DNA from: Pseudisothecium myosuroides
Lineage: Eukaryota; Streptophyta; Bryopsida; Hypnales; Lembophyllaceae
Assembly: GCA_951799445.1 (NCBI GenBank)
Contig: OX637287.1
Coordinates: forward strand, 32,940,224-33,004,223
Direction: 5' to 3'
DNA: 64,000 nt
The position numbers were made by a program, and so were the translations under genes. The notes under the pieces are model-generated. The model did no database searches and was not told the DNA's origin. It worked only from the letters and a program-made list of their open reading frames with translations. Below are positions 37,534 through 50,350 of the stretch, piece after piece. Positions within the stretch are counted from its first letter, which is position 1. Each line of letters starts with the position of its first letter.

Positions 37534-37965
37534 GTTTAGTGTTGTGTTTTTCCCAAACTCCGGCTCTTGGTCCCGCATTGCATACACTTTCCGATTAACT
37601 CTAATCTAGAACTAAATTGAAAGAATGAAGAGCGACAATTCATGAATTAGACGATAGGTTAGTGTCTGATGCAAAGAAAAGGTTCGTGAAAGAAATTCAT
37701 GAAAATCATAAGTCTGTATTCAAAGCGACTCCAAAGTACTCCGTACCAAATTGGTCCAACTTTCACACAAATCTAGAAATAATTCAATAGAAAGAGGTAC
37801 CTAAAATCCAGTACCAACGAACTCAAGTATTTCTTTGTAATCAAATTGCAGACACCGTAGAGTTGTCGTAGAAAGAACAAGTTTATTAAGAAAAGCAATA
37901 TCATGAGATAAGGCTTTTCATTGAGTTACGCAAACAAAATGACTGAAAGAGAAAAACAAAAAGAA

Positions 37966-40146
37966 GTCACATGACACACATTGCCGTACGGTTTCGGATC
38001 CACACGACCAGGTGCCCACAAACATTAGAAAGCACTGAAAGTAGAAACGTATGGCAGTCTAGTACTACAGTATAATACGGCCTCTTCCGGGCTGCCACTG
38101 CGACTTGAACAAAACCACGTAAAAGATATAACATGCTTCCTGGGACACCAGCACCCCCCAAAAGCCTGCACAACTTTGTAAGGCGCCTTCACTCTTGCAG
38201 CAAACCATCTTGTCAACTTGCTCTTTCCCGCGGCTCGTCTCTTCGGTTTCGTCTGCCGCAGGATGCCTTCTGCTATATCACTCGTTCGGGCCGCAAAGTC
38301 GACAAAGCATTGCAGGAAGTCCAAGCAGCCCCCGGCTATGAAGATTCGAACTGGGTGCCACCGCCCATGGCATGTTCCACTCACGTTCTATGTTGTTTCC
38401 GAGGTAAGCGCACCGAGTTGACTTCGATGAACTTCGCCCCCACACGTTTGTCATATTTCTCGTACACGTACCTCCTTCGTCTTCGTAGGTCATTCGCTTC
38501 GTCAAGTGCAGAGTCACTATTGACATCGCAGTGAATACTGCATGTCTTGTTCGGTTCAGATCCACTCGTGCAATTCCATCGACGACGGGTTTGACAGCTC
38601 AGCCAGCGCTCAAGTTAATGAACCCAACAGCTCTAGTGGCTCGTTTCTGTGTCCCGTGTGACAATGGCTGCCCATGTGGTACGCCACAAAAGAATCAACT
38701 GGATCCACAGTACTGTTATCCCTTCTGTATTAGCAGCATCGTGCCGTCCATAATTTCCACTCCAGTCCGCATACATGCTGCATCCAACCAACGACCATAC
38801 CCATGGAAACAAGGATGAATATTACACCACCAGGATCCCTCCTCAACTCCTAACTCAAACAAATTCAAAACAACACACGACACACACGACGCAAAACAAC
38901 GTCAGCAAAACCGCAGAGACAAACATTCAAAGGAACTAAACGGAGCCCTCTCATGAGCGCCACCATTATGCCTACTTGATCCCTCAACTGGGACTTATTT
39001 ATTCCACACATCACTGCTGTCCATCCAGTCAACGACGCTCTAAACCCTTGGTCCCAACAGAGCCCTTGCACCGAACCAATGTATCCGCACAACAAACGAC
39101 TGGATGAGGTTGCTAAACTTACCAGATGTAGACACAACACTATCATCCCGAAACTGCCTTTTGAACGGCAACCCATACTTGTTTCTGTGTCAAGGCAACA
39201 AAATCACCCGCTAAGCCACTATGCAGCAAGGCATCCAACAAACCCAAACCGTCTAAATTTCCTGCCAAACCACTCCTTAACCTCTGAGGCCTCCTTTCAT
39301 CCCTCCCTTCTCACCTCCCTCGGCGACACTCCAATCATTGCACTATGTTCCCAAACGGGACGCGCATGCAAACAATATCACAAGGAAAGACCACCTGCCT
39401 CACTAGCTCTGCTGCAGATCTTCGCCTTCCAGCAGAACCGACTCTACGCTGCCAGGCCTCACATACGCATAACCAGATAAGAAAGAGCTACAATCTCTAA
39501 TTCCAAGACAACGACTGTCCTTGCTATACACAGTCCCATCCACCACCTTCCCGTGTGCAGATGTCTTCACTAAATAGATGTCATCTCAAGGTTATAGCTG
39601 TTAAGATTGTGACGCAAGGAATCTTGCTTAACACCAGAAGGTTCCTACTAAATCATTCTGCCGAAACTGAGAAGCACGTCTCCAGTCTCTCATATATCTA
39701 TATAGACCTGCCAGCCTTTTTCTGTCCGTGAGATTCATTAAAATTACACAGGGAGAGACTTCGAGCGCACCTCGTTGCTTCCCAGCGGAGGAGGTCCTCG
39801 ACCTCTCTTCACTAATTTGCTTGCCACTTCCGTCCCCGTAATACCCCCTTCTCCCTCTTTCGGACCTGCTTGGCCATTCCTGTCACGTCTGCCTCCTTGC
39901 CTATGACCCCCACCTGCTGTGCAACCAAGAGTCTGTCATTCCTGGACTTGCCATCATCTACATTCATCAGCTCCCAATGTCAAATCGTAAGTAAAACAAA
40001 ACTACATCGGAATCATCCATCCCCCTACGTCGGCACCGCAAATTCTCATCTTCTATGGACTCCTACCCCCCAATATCGGCAAACTCCCGACTCTGACCTA
40101 GCATAGCCACTCCGGTCTCCGAGACCTGATTCTCCGGCCACTCGAA
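37966..40146 (-). other. C-rich (on +) region beyond the UPF3 stop: long 3' UTR or further exons
   Basis: The composition of the UPF3 exons (C-rich on plus, G-rich on minus) continues for about 2 kb past the predicted UPF3 stop, unlike the AT-rich DNA on the left. On the minus strand a frame near 38396-38560 reads CDVNSDSALDEANDL, RRRRRYVYEKYDKRVGAKF and IEVNSVRLPRKQHR, ending at a good donor (AC|GTGAGT). Another short frame at about 38612-38725 follows an AG. I could not join these to UPF3 in phase. They may be extra exons, a separate small gene, or untranslated RNA. Confidence 0.35.
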
Positions 40147-43100
40147 TCACGTCGTGATCCCAGTTCCTGCCATGCTGGACCCTAGAATGCACATAACGAT
40201 CCATTGAACTACGGCAGTGGCTTTCAAAGTGCTCTCGACAAATTGCATGAAAGGCAGCAGCGTACCAGATTCGCTCCAAAGGCTGCCGTCCTGTTTCTTC
40301 CTGTCCTCCGGCCCAGGCACCTGAACAACTTCCTGGCTCTGCAAAACTACTTCGCCGTTTTCTCGAGCCTGTTTCAGGTCTTGATTTTTGCCATCGCCAT
40401 TCACACCATCACCCTTCGCATCCTGAGGCGCTGCAACTGTGCCTCCTCGCCCACCGCGTGCACCACGACCGCCTGCCTCCACATAACGCAACTTGCCCGA
40501 AGTGACATTGCCGCCACCACCTGCATCCCCATACAATCAGCTACAAAGCGAGGCAGGGGCCACCCGCGAGACAAAAACACAAGCGCACGAATCTAGGCTC
40601 AGCCGAGCAAAAGCAAAAATCGATCACGACGGCACCACTCAAGTTTTATAAGACTGCAATAAGACTGCATCCAGCAAAGACGCCGAGCACACATCGTCCA
40701 CCTCTACCGACGTTTCGACCCCCATCACCCGTGTAGAACTACTAAGGTATCCCTTGGCTGACGTCTGAACCCCTTACCTAAGGTTTGAAGAGGCTCCGAG
40801 CTCCGCACTTCGGATCCCGATTGCCCATTCTGTCTCCCGCTTGATCGCTCCATCCTATCACTCTTAGAACCAGCGTCCGTCCCAGACTGAACGTTGCCCT
40901 GCAGACCGTCTACCAATGCTATGCCTGTTGGAGTAGCACCATTTGCGGATGCTGCGCTGTCACCCTTGGGTGCCACACCATCGCGTCGACGGGGTGTCCA
41001 TACGGGTCTGTCGGGCCTGTCCTTGTTCCTCAGACGCCTCGCATCCTGCTTCTCTGATGCCGATGTCATCGATGCTCCGTCACTGGACACTTGCTTAACT
41101 GCCTTCTCCTCTCCGTTGCCTGCTTGAGCCTCGGCCTCCAAAGACACCAGAGAAACTGCCTGCTCTTTCCCAGCCAAACGTATGGCCTGCGGACGCGGAG
41201 GTCGTTTCCCCGCTCTCTCCACTTGCGTGGCAGCCAGCTGAGATTGTGCCTGCGAGTCTAACCCTGCACCTGCAGAGGACGTACCCTGAGGCACGCTGCC
41301 ACGACCAGAGCTCCTCGCTCCCGACTCTTGTCTGTGACTCTGCTTCCCGGAAGCACCCTCGCCAGGAGATGTTGCACGGTAAGCCAGCACCGACTGCGCC
41401 TGTTGCCCACCACCTGCTGCCACTTTTAAAGATCCAGAGGATCGATGCCGCTGACCGTGTACCGTCCCGCTACCCACGCCGTTTGTTGCAGCAACCACGT
41501 TCCCGGGCTCCTGAGAACAGAGCGCAGACGTTCAAAAACCACTAAAAACTGCATCCCATGCGACCAAACAGACGGACAAGCTTCCGCATAATACAGAATT
41601 TCATGACCTGGAGGTTGCTACTGAACACCTTGGCAAACTCACTTAACATATCTACACACACACGCTGACTTCGCGATTCTGCTTCTAAACATCCTATCTC
41701 ACCTCTCTCTGCACGCCCTGGCACAAACCAAAAGTCTGACAATGCTGCCACGAGCAGAACATCGGCATAAGACACCCCGAAAACTACTCATCAAAGGGCG
41801 TGCACAAGCATGAAATGCAGACGATTCGTTGTTTCCTCTACACTTACAACAGCAGATGATTCTTTGTCCTTTTCCTTTGCCACCAGCAATTGTTTCTTCT
41901 TGTACTCCCGCTTATGTGGTTCTCTTCCATCTCCAGATCCTGTGCTCTCGCCTGGGCCACTCACACTTGAAGTCTTGGCAGTGCGGGACTCCCCACCAGC
42001 AGACAAAATTTGCAACGCTCTCACCTCCGAAACTGTCACAGCATTTCAAGAATACAATAAGAAACCTTCCAGCAAATGGTTCCCTCGTGCTCATCCGATT
42101 GCAGTTCCACTTCTGTTCTCGACATCACAAACGGTGTCCATGTTTTCAAAGAATCGGCAACCTACAGGTCCGACCCCTCAATCAATCGCAAAGGCTCAAT
42201 ACAAACTGGGCAGCACAAGTTCTAAAAGCACATACCAGACCCTGTTTCAGCCGATTCCTTTGCCAGAAAGACGTTTTTCTCCTTGCTCGTATCGACCCGC
42301 GGACTAGCAGAGTTGGTTCTGGCAGATGTGCTAGCAGCAGCAACAGACTTCTTCTCCTTTCCTTCACCTGCTTCTTTTCTTTTGCGCTCGATCAGACTCT
42401 CCCTCTCCTTCCGCTGGATCTCCTCCCGAGGGGCACCAGAGTGAATCACGGACTCCTTGTTGGTCGAGCTACTGTCAGCTGCATACTGCACACACAACAC
42501 CCCATGATTGGCCGTGAACACAACATCCTTCCGTCAGGCACCTAATCGGATTCACGCACAGCACCGCGTCATCGTTCTAACGAGAAGCCGACCCTTGACG
42601 ACCACAAATGCACAGCTCATATGGCAAACTGATCGATATCTCTCTTCACGCAGCACTTACCGAACTTGACCCAGACCGGCCTTTCTCAGCACTCCGCTTC
42701 TGAGAAGTAACGTTGTAAGCGCCAGCTGACACACCTCCAGAACGAGCAGCCAGTTTCGCACCTGACGACATCCCTCTCTGTCATCAACCCAACGAAAGCA
42801 TGTCAGCCCCAATCACAAAACCAACATCAATGCGAATGTCCATTAATTTCAAGCCACACCTCCAACCGCCTGCCCCAAACGACCATCGCACCTGAGGAGT
42901 TGATTTTGCAGCCCTCCGCAGACGTACGTATTCCATCAATGGAGTCACGACCACCGCATCCTTGCTCGCTCCAGAAGCTGCAATAAGTCCGAAATTGGGA
43001 TAAGATATCGTGCCCAAACCAACCACAAATGAGCACCGTGACAGAGGCATTACTTTCCCATAGCCGAGTGTCAATTTAAGCGGTTCTTTGCCATCATGTC

Positions 43101-45709
43101 AATCCTAACACGGGCTCGGGGATCGAGCTCAACACCACTATGGTAGCCCGGAACTTGAAACAACAACTCCAGGATGGCTGATTCCAGGTTCAGTGGTCCC
43201 TGCAATTCACCGTCATGCATCCATTGCTCATCCCGGGCGAACCACCAAACAGAACTAACGAATCACAACCAAAGCAAGCTCGGTTACCATACCTAAAGCA
43301 GCCGCCTTCTCTGCATCCCTCCGCTCCAGCTGGATCTCTGCACTCGGTAGATACTCCGCTGGTTTGGCTAGCTGCTCCACGAAAGTTAAGTATTCTGGAT
43401 CTGCACAGCAATAACAACAGAGTGCCATCAGCGTACTCCAGTTGCCTTCCAATCCTGCGTCTGGCATTGAGTTCTGTCGACCCAGGACACGAGTCAACAC
43501 ATGTGCAACAGCAGACCAGCGACAATCGTAGGCGCACCTTTAAATATCGAACTCTCCCTGACATCCTTCTTCGACCGAGGCTTAGGTACGCGCTGATAAG
43601 GAGCATACTCCACCACAGCCTTATACTGAGCCCCTGCTCATCCCAGAACCTTGCCCGTCAGCCAAAATCCACACCGACATAAATAACCTCCAATCAGTCC
43701 CCCACCCTCACAAACTAGACCTGCGCTCTCCAGTTCTCAATGGTCGACATCAAAGACTTACAAACCTCCTGTCGTTCCACTACTTTGGTCACTGCATGCA
43801 TCACAGCACATCCATCCTAGAGCGAAGACTTACATACCTCTTTCGTTCACAAAGACGTGACCATTAAAATCCTCATAGAAGTCAATCACATCCTCCGGTT
43901 TTTTAAAATTGATATACGCCCGCGAATACGCCTGACGCTTGTGGCTGCAAAAACATCACGTCCACACACCCAGTCAGCGGAATTTCACTTCAAAATACCG
44001 GACACAACGTGTAATTCAAACGGCGATAAATCACGCGAACGCTCTCAATGCAAGGCGTCCCGAGAAACTGACGCTTCAGCTTCCATGCCTCCGGTCCCGC
44101 GCCAGTACTTCGAACAACCCTAATGAGCGCCTCGGGAACAAAAGTGTAAATCCTTGGACATACAACATACCTCCAAGAAATGACTAACGATAGCGAGGGT
44201 ACAAACAGCCGTTTCCGGCACAGAACAACTTAGGATCTCGACCAAATACCATGAATTACACTTACTTTGGAAACGGTGGGGTTCAGCAAAGTCAATCGCA
44301 AAACAGAACACACCCGACCCCGGCCTATAAACAGGTTCACCCATGCCACGCACCGCTAGGCCCGCCTACTCTACGAGAGACGAAGGTGAGGAACACGAAG
44401 ACAGCCAGCCAAAGAATGCGCATACGAAGAAAGCTTAGCTAAGCCCTCGCAAGGCCGTTGAGGACTCGATTTAACAACTGTTCGCATTGAAAAAGTCCGC
44501 GCGGACGACACGTGCGCATTCAAGAATCCAAATTTCCCCTCCATTGAACTCGATTCTCGCATCATTCGTGGTGCGAATTCAGTGCCACCTCACCAGTTCC
44601 ATGCACACTCACATAGTTCTTCACGCCAAACTAAAAATCAGTACCAAAATTCAAAAGGCAAAAGAAGGAAAAGAGAAATCGCCGCACGAACAGATGATCC
44701 ACTCCTCCCCTGGTTTTCTTCAAATCGCCAGATGCGACAGATGCGACGCAGAGGCAAAGATAACGTTGTCACCAACACCACCGGCGAAAGACACAACAGT
44801 CGCTCAGCGAAGGAAGAACTAAGAGAAGACGAAGATTTGATGCAATGCCGTCCGAACTCATTCTCGAAAATCCGTCGCGAAGATTCCTCTCCTCCGTAAT
44901 TCAGTGACTCCACACTAATCTAACGCACACTCGCATAACTCTTCATGAAAATCGAAAATCGTAACCAAATATTAAAAGAAAAAAAGGAAAAAGAAAGAAA
45001 TCGCCGCCTGATCACGGACGCCACCCCAACTCTCATGATCCACTGCTGCCCTGATTTTTCTCTGAATCCTGCGAGCACCGGATGCGACGCCAAGGCAAAG
45101 ATAACGAGGCCACCAGCACGCTGGCCACGACCCTCGCTAACCGAAATAAAAAAAGGACGGGGAAATTGAAGCAATGCCTCAATTCAGTGCCTCCTCCCCA
45201 ATCCAACGCACACTGGCACACAATTCTTCACGCAAACCAAAAAATCGCAACCAAATTTCAAACCAAAAAAACGACAAGAAAGAAATCGCCGCCTGATTCC
45301 AGACGCTGCACCACCGACTGATCCTCTCTCCGCCCCTGATTTTTTCTCAAATCCTCTTCCGAGCGCGCAGAAGCCAATAGAGAACCACGCCAACCACGAA
45401 TGCACACTCCACACACAACCCTCCCCTCCCAACCAAACCAAAAAGAACGAAAGCGAGAATCCATTCATCAATTGAAGCAATGCACGCTCACCTGCTCTTG
45501 CCCGGATGGAACGAGCACCAAGCGTACACCCCGGCATACTTGGCCGCAATCTGGTCTTGGAACACGGCGCCCGCGAGCGAGGGCGGCAGATGGCGCACCA
45601 CGACCTTGGTGCGCGCCTGCTGCTCCTTCATGGCCGTCTCCAAGCTGCGACGGCGCGCGTTGCCCCCGGCCCCTTGCTGCTGCCACTCTTGCTGTGCCAT
45701 CCGCACCAT
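40147..45709 (-). CDS. UPF3: UPF3, nonsense-mediated mRNA decay factor
   Basis: Minus-strand exons: 45492-45709, 43838-43944, 43538-43633, 43293-43400, 42892-42977, 42661-42777, 42236-42485, 41848-42032, 40778-41510, 40147-40520; 2274 nt in frame, 757 aa. Residues 34 to about 170 form the RRM-like UPF3 domain: TKVVVRHLPPSLAG, WCSFHPGKS joined to AYSRAYINFKKPEDVIDFYE, FNGHVFVNERG, YKAVVEYAPYQRVPK, then DPEYLTFVEQLAKP and LPSAEIQLERRDAE. The middle is charged and low-complexity. RRLRNKDRPDRPVWTPRRRD at about residue 545 matches the exon-junction-complex-binding motif. A GGRGARGGRGG stretch follows. UPF3 links EJC-marked mRNAs to UPF2/UPF1 and shuttles between nucleus and cytoplasm. The start ATG at 45709 is the first in frame. 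The last exon's end is the least certain part. Confidence 0.88.
44576..45490. repeat. Diverged tandem repeat filling UPF3 intron 1
   Basis: Three long copies start with AATTCAGTG at 44576, 44898 and 45181, and a partial fourth begins near 45399. Shared blocks in order: ACGCACACT, TTCTTCACG, AGAAATCGCCGC, a GATCC...CCCTG.TTTTTCTC.AAATC block, GATGCGACGC.AAGGCAAAGA and ATTGAAGCAATGC. The last block also lies just inside the exon 1 donor. Confidence 0.85.
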
Positions 45710-46200
45710 GTTGCAACCTCCTCCATGAGGGTTTGCCAAACCCTAAAACGCGTGTTAAAACACAATCACTCCCTTCCTTCTTCCTCAGGCAGGCAGGGTT
45801 TGGCAACCACGAATTGTGGTGAACTCACGCAGCTTAAGCTTACGTACCGAAATGACGGATGATGCTCCTCGTCTTCGTTCTCCTCCTCCTCGCTCCTCCT
45901 CCTCCTCGAAGTACGCGCGTGCAGGGACGGACCGTCAAGGGAAGGGCTGTGGCTATGGTGCCATCGTGTCTACGCGAGCTTTGCTGCTTCCTGCGATGCT
46001 GGGCCTGGTGCGCGCTTGGTCTGACTCTCACCCTCCGGCTTCGCCGACTCGGCTCACCCACCTTGGTTATCACCCCTTCTCCCGAGGGGGCGACGTGGCT
46101 TGCCAACTCGGCTTTATTAAAGGGACACGTAGGATATTGTTTTCTTGAGGTGCTGCCCGCCTGCCCGGGCGCCGCCCACTGTGCTGATTTATGATCCCCT
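45710..46200 (-). promoter_or_regulatory. UPF3 upstream region with a telo-box
   Basis: GC-richer DNA directly upstream of the UPF3 start. AAACCCTAA at 45738-45746 is a telo-box, an element common in promoters and leaders of plant translation and ribosome genes. An open plus-strand frame across 45816-46148 has proline/serine/arginine composition expected of C-rich DNA and no protein support. Confidence 0.5.
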
Positions 46201-46735
46201 ACTGCGGATGAGTAAAAGTAAGTTACTGTATTTTAATCCCTGAGGTAAAGGCACCCATAACCGGTTGTTGACTTTTCAACGTTAATGGGGCACCATCTCA
46301 TTGGAAAACCGTCACTATTGTCATTACAAGTTACAACTCATAACCTTCTTTCATTTCAACTTGCTTCCTACACCCTTGGATCATGAAGATCAAAGGTTAT
46401 ACTTGAAAAATGTACAACCGGTTATGTTCGATAACCTATTCGCCGCTAACGCGGCTCATCGGTTATCTAATACATAACCGATCAATTAAGCAATTCTAGA
46501 CATTTTCTGGAGTAGTGCAAGGCAAAGCAAATATTTTCAGAGGTGCAACAATAGGAATGACGGGGATTGAAAAAAAATGGCAATTTTATCGCTTGAACTA
46601 GAATTACTATAAATTTTGGGAGGCAAAAAGTGCTCTAGATCCATCGTCAATAGACTTTTCCAATTCCAATCAATCAAGAATTTACTTCCTACTTTGTTGC
46701 TCACTACTTTGGGACATGTGTCATGAATTTATTAG

Positions 46736-46845
46736 TCCCAACCTTGGAAAGAAAAAAAAAACATTCCAAGCTTCAAAAAATCTATCCCAACCTTGGAAAG
46801 AAAAAAAAAAACATTCCAATCTTCAAAAAATCTATCCCAACCTTG
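46736..46845. repeat. Tandem repeat, about 49-bp unit, 2.2 copies
   Basis: TCCCAACCTTGGAAAGAAAA plus a poly-A stretch, ACATTCCAA.CTTCAAAAAATCTA, occurs twice with a third partial unit. Confidence 0.92.
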
Positions 46846-48748
46846 GTTGGAAATTGCTGCACCCTACAAATTGGGTATGGATCACTAGTTAGGAGTGGGT
46901 GTCTTTACTTTAATTGAACAAATTGAAAACCAATAGAGTCTTGGAAATGTTCAAATATCCAAATTTGACAAGGATAATGCTCGCGTATGGGATATAACTT
47001 GGGCACAAACAATGAAGTTGTATATCATGTCACGGTGCAAATTGTTCAATTTTTGAAAAGAACTCAATGGGACTTCAGGTTATATTATATAGCCCACCTC
47101 CGATCTAGTATATGATGAATTATATGGCCGTATATTATGGATAAAAAACAATTATCATGTGAATTGTGTAATTTTAAAGAGAGGTATGTTTAAGTATTGA
47201 AAACATGTAACACATTACTATGGAAGTTTCACGAAAAAAATTAGTTGTGATGTGAAAGAAAATTAATTTCAAAGAACATGACCGTATATCCAAATCAAGG
47301 TTTAGGGTGTACATTGAATGCTACACTTAGGAAGGTCATCTCTGAGTGCCATGAGGTCACTATTCCCACACTTGATCAACCCATCTTTGTAATGCACGCA
47401 TCATTAACCTTGTATACATGAATTGTATGGTGTTTTTAAACTCAATGTTGTATAATTAGTGTATTAAATTTTTGCGCAATATTTATTTCAAAAGCAAGTG
47501 CATGCATTTTTATATCTAAATGTATTCATATGATTCAAAAACTGGCTAGCACTTTTGACCTTCATTGCACGCTTGGTGCCCCAATGAAGTTACAACATAT
47601 GTGAAATTCAACCGTTTTTGCCTAATGTTTGTGTTTAACCCCAATAGGGCTAGATCCGTTGCAAAATGGTCAACTATCATGTTTGAGCTAGATTTAGCCT
47701 TTTAAATTATATTCATATATCAATCTTACATTTTTTGTACATGGTTTTATGGCTTGTTTACCACTATAAGAAAATTCAATTTGATTTGTAAACAATTGTC
47801 ATTATTATAATTTTTGTAGCCAAAAGTAAAAATAAATTAGTACATATAGCAAAAACAATTCAATTAATTTGATTTTTTTAGAGGTACAAGTAGAAATGGA
47901 GATTTTTGTGAAAATTTATCAATTAACTAATAACTATTTTACATTCAAAACACCCTTGCCAATGACCTTCTAGTCAAAGCTACTATCAAGCTAAATTTAT
48001 CCTTTTATATAATTGACATGTAGAATTTTAATATTTTAACTCTTGAAAAAATGCATTTTCTATTGATTTTGACTTATTCATCAAAAAAATTCTACTGATT
48101 TTCTAATAATATATAAAATATGGTTTTTACATAATATATTAGAATAATTTGAAATTTAACTATAAATGAAGGTTAGAATAAAAAAAATAATTCTATAATA
48201 TACTTTTAAACCATTTGAAAAGCAAGAAAATGTGAATGAAGTACATCCAATATAATTGTGTAATTTAGATTCTAGCACATTGGCCTTGCAATAGCAATAA
48301 ATCTTTCAATATTTGGATTTTTTCAAAATTTTAAGATGGAGTAATAACAAAAATTCTAAAAATCAATACCAAGAATGGGTTATATTAAAAGTTACAATTA
48401 AAGTTGACCCAAAACTCAATGTTATTGCACAATAATGTTGGAAAAATTTCCTCTTCAATAATTGTGCACATACATTGCAAAAAATTTACGTGCCATTTGG
48501 ACCAATCTAAAGGACAATCTCTCACAAATAAAACATATTTTTAACACATAAAAAACCTTGACACTTAACAAAACCTTGATACATATGGTAGAGAGAATTT
48601 AGGATTTGGAGGTCAAGACAAGGGTTAAGGTAAATGTGGCCACCTTAGATGAAAGTAGTAGCAACCATCCAAAAATTGTAAAAACACTTTGGATGAATGC
48701 CTAATTTATTTTAATTATATTTTTAAACTATCATATTTTAATTTATTA

Positions 48749-48930
48749 CTATAGCTAGTATGTCTTGTGCCATTGCCACAACCAAAATAAAAGTAAAAAA
48801 CAACCAAAATAAAAATAAAAATAATTTTCTAATTTTTTATTTTGTAAAAACTTTGAAATTCAGTATTTTTTATGCACAAAGGAATGCAAGGGCTTTGTTG
48901 TGGTGTGAGAGGTTGCGTTCTTAGATCTCA
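48749..48930 (-). repeat. Dispersed repeat family R1, copy c
   Basis: Read on plus it opens with CTAGTATGTC, the hairpin TTGTG CCATTGC CACAA and CCAAAATAAAA. The GCAAGGGCTTTGTT core then appears in inverted orientation relative to copies a and b, so the body is rearranged. Confidence 0.5.
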
Positions 48931-49579
48931 CTGTATTAATAAAATAAAATAAAAACGTAATTTAAGATAAAGATATGTGCCAATTACTAGGATGCAACTA
49001 TTAGGAGCAAATTGTCCATGTCTATGAAATTTTAAGTTTTTATTGTCTATCCAACTATTATATGAATCCAATGGATTCTTAACCCTGGAACGTCCCTGTG
49101 TTCCTTCACTGGCGTTTGGATGACAATCCACGAAGCTCAAAACTATTCAAAACACTTTTTCATCCCATTCTTCCATGTAGATCTTTCATGGTGGGTTATG
49201 AAGAGTATCTAATTGAGTTTGCACTCTTGCTAGTGTTTGTCTTCTCACAAATGAGAAGTTGTTAAAAAAAAACAAATCACAAAATATGCTAATTTAGTGT
49301 ATTTTGGGAAGATGTTGCTCCTTGTTCTAAATCTGAAATTTCTCCACAAAAAAATTCTTTTTGATGCGATTTTTCTTCAAAAATTCTCCAAAAAAACAAT
49401 TTTTCACAAAAAATTAAAAAAAAATTCTTAAGAAAAGAAGACATCTAATTTCATCTTTGAAAAATAAATATAAAATTTTCAAACATATCTAGTTGCAAAA
49501 TGATAGTAAACTAAGAAATAGGCAATGGGGCTTGAAATCCATGGTCATGGGTCCATCATTTAGGGGTTAGAGGATTTGA

Positions 49580-50185
49580 TAAGACTTTGTTTGGATCATT
49601 CGGAATCATACTGAATCCAATAAGTTTGTAAGGCATCACACATGATCCGGTTTGGATCCCGTGAGTCAAAAAGGGATCCAATGGCATTCAACTCAAATCA
49701 GTGATGGATAAAAAAGTATCTAATAACATTTGAATTCATATCCTATGGATTGAAGGGATCCGATGGCATCCGTCTTGTATCCGAGGGGTCATAAAGAATG
49801 TGATGGCATTGACTTGAATCCCAAACGGCAAAGGGACCCCAATGGCATCTTGGCTTGGATCCATTATCAAAAGCAATCACGTGGGTCAAAAGGATTTGAT
49901 GAATTCATAAGAGATCTATTCGCATTTGACTTGGATCCAATGAGTCAAAACCAATCTCATAGGTCAAAAGGGATTTCATAAATTTATAAAGGAGCCAATG
50001 GCATCCAGTTTGAATTAATTCAATGGATTGAAAGGGATTCAATGGCATCCAGCTCAGATCCAATGAGTCAAAACCAATCTGCTAGATATAAAAGAATCCA
50101 CTAGCATCCAATTTAATCCAATGAGTCAAAAGCAATCCGTTGGGTCCAAAAACATTTGATGGATTTGTAAGGGATTCAATTCGAT
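49580..50185. repeat. Degenerate minisatellite-like array
   Basis: Phrases GGATCCAATGGCATCC, AATGAGTCAAAA.CAATC and GGGTCAAAAGGATTTGAT recur about every 60-90 bp for 600 bp with many substitutions. Confidence 0.75.
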
Positions 50186-50350
50186 TTTACTTCAAGGACA
50201 AAAGGACAAATCTTGAAAGGTTTCAGTTTCAAATTTCTTGAGAACAATTATGCTAAACATCACCAAAATTGTCCAATTAATGTAAAATATGTGAGATTGT
50301 AAAAGTTCATTTTTCAAAAATGCAATTAGCACCATACCTTTAATTTTATA

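Larger units (their letters stand above)
36260..37965. other. Gene-free AT-rich interval with several simple repeats
   Basis: It holds a perfect hairpin at 36647-36679, a short (AC)n, a degenerate GTATAT/GTATCC hexamer tract at about 36889-36965, a triple repeat at 37066-37205 and a direct duplication at 37418-37533. No coding frame is supported. Confidence 0.5.

Noticed and set aside
38133..38818. Plus-strand open frames over the region downstream of UPF3
   Set aside because: Composition and splice signals fit the minus strand better; the plus frames are Leu/Ser/Arg-rich shadows of C-rich DNA.
45816..46194. Two overlapping plus-strand open frames upstream of UPF3
   Set aside because: They lie in the C-rich UPF3 promoter/leader, overlap in different phases and have low-complexity Ser/Pro/Arg content without any motif.
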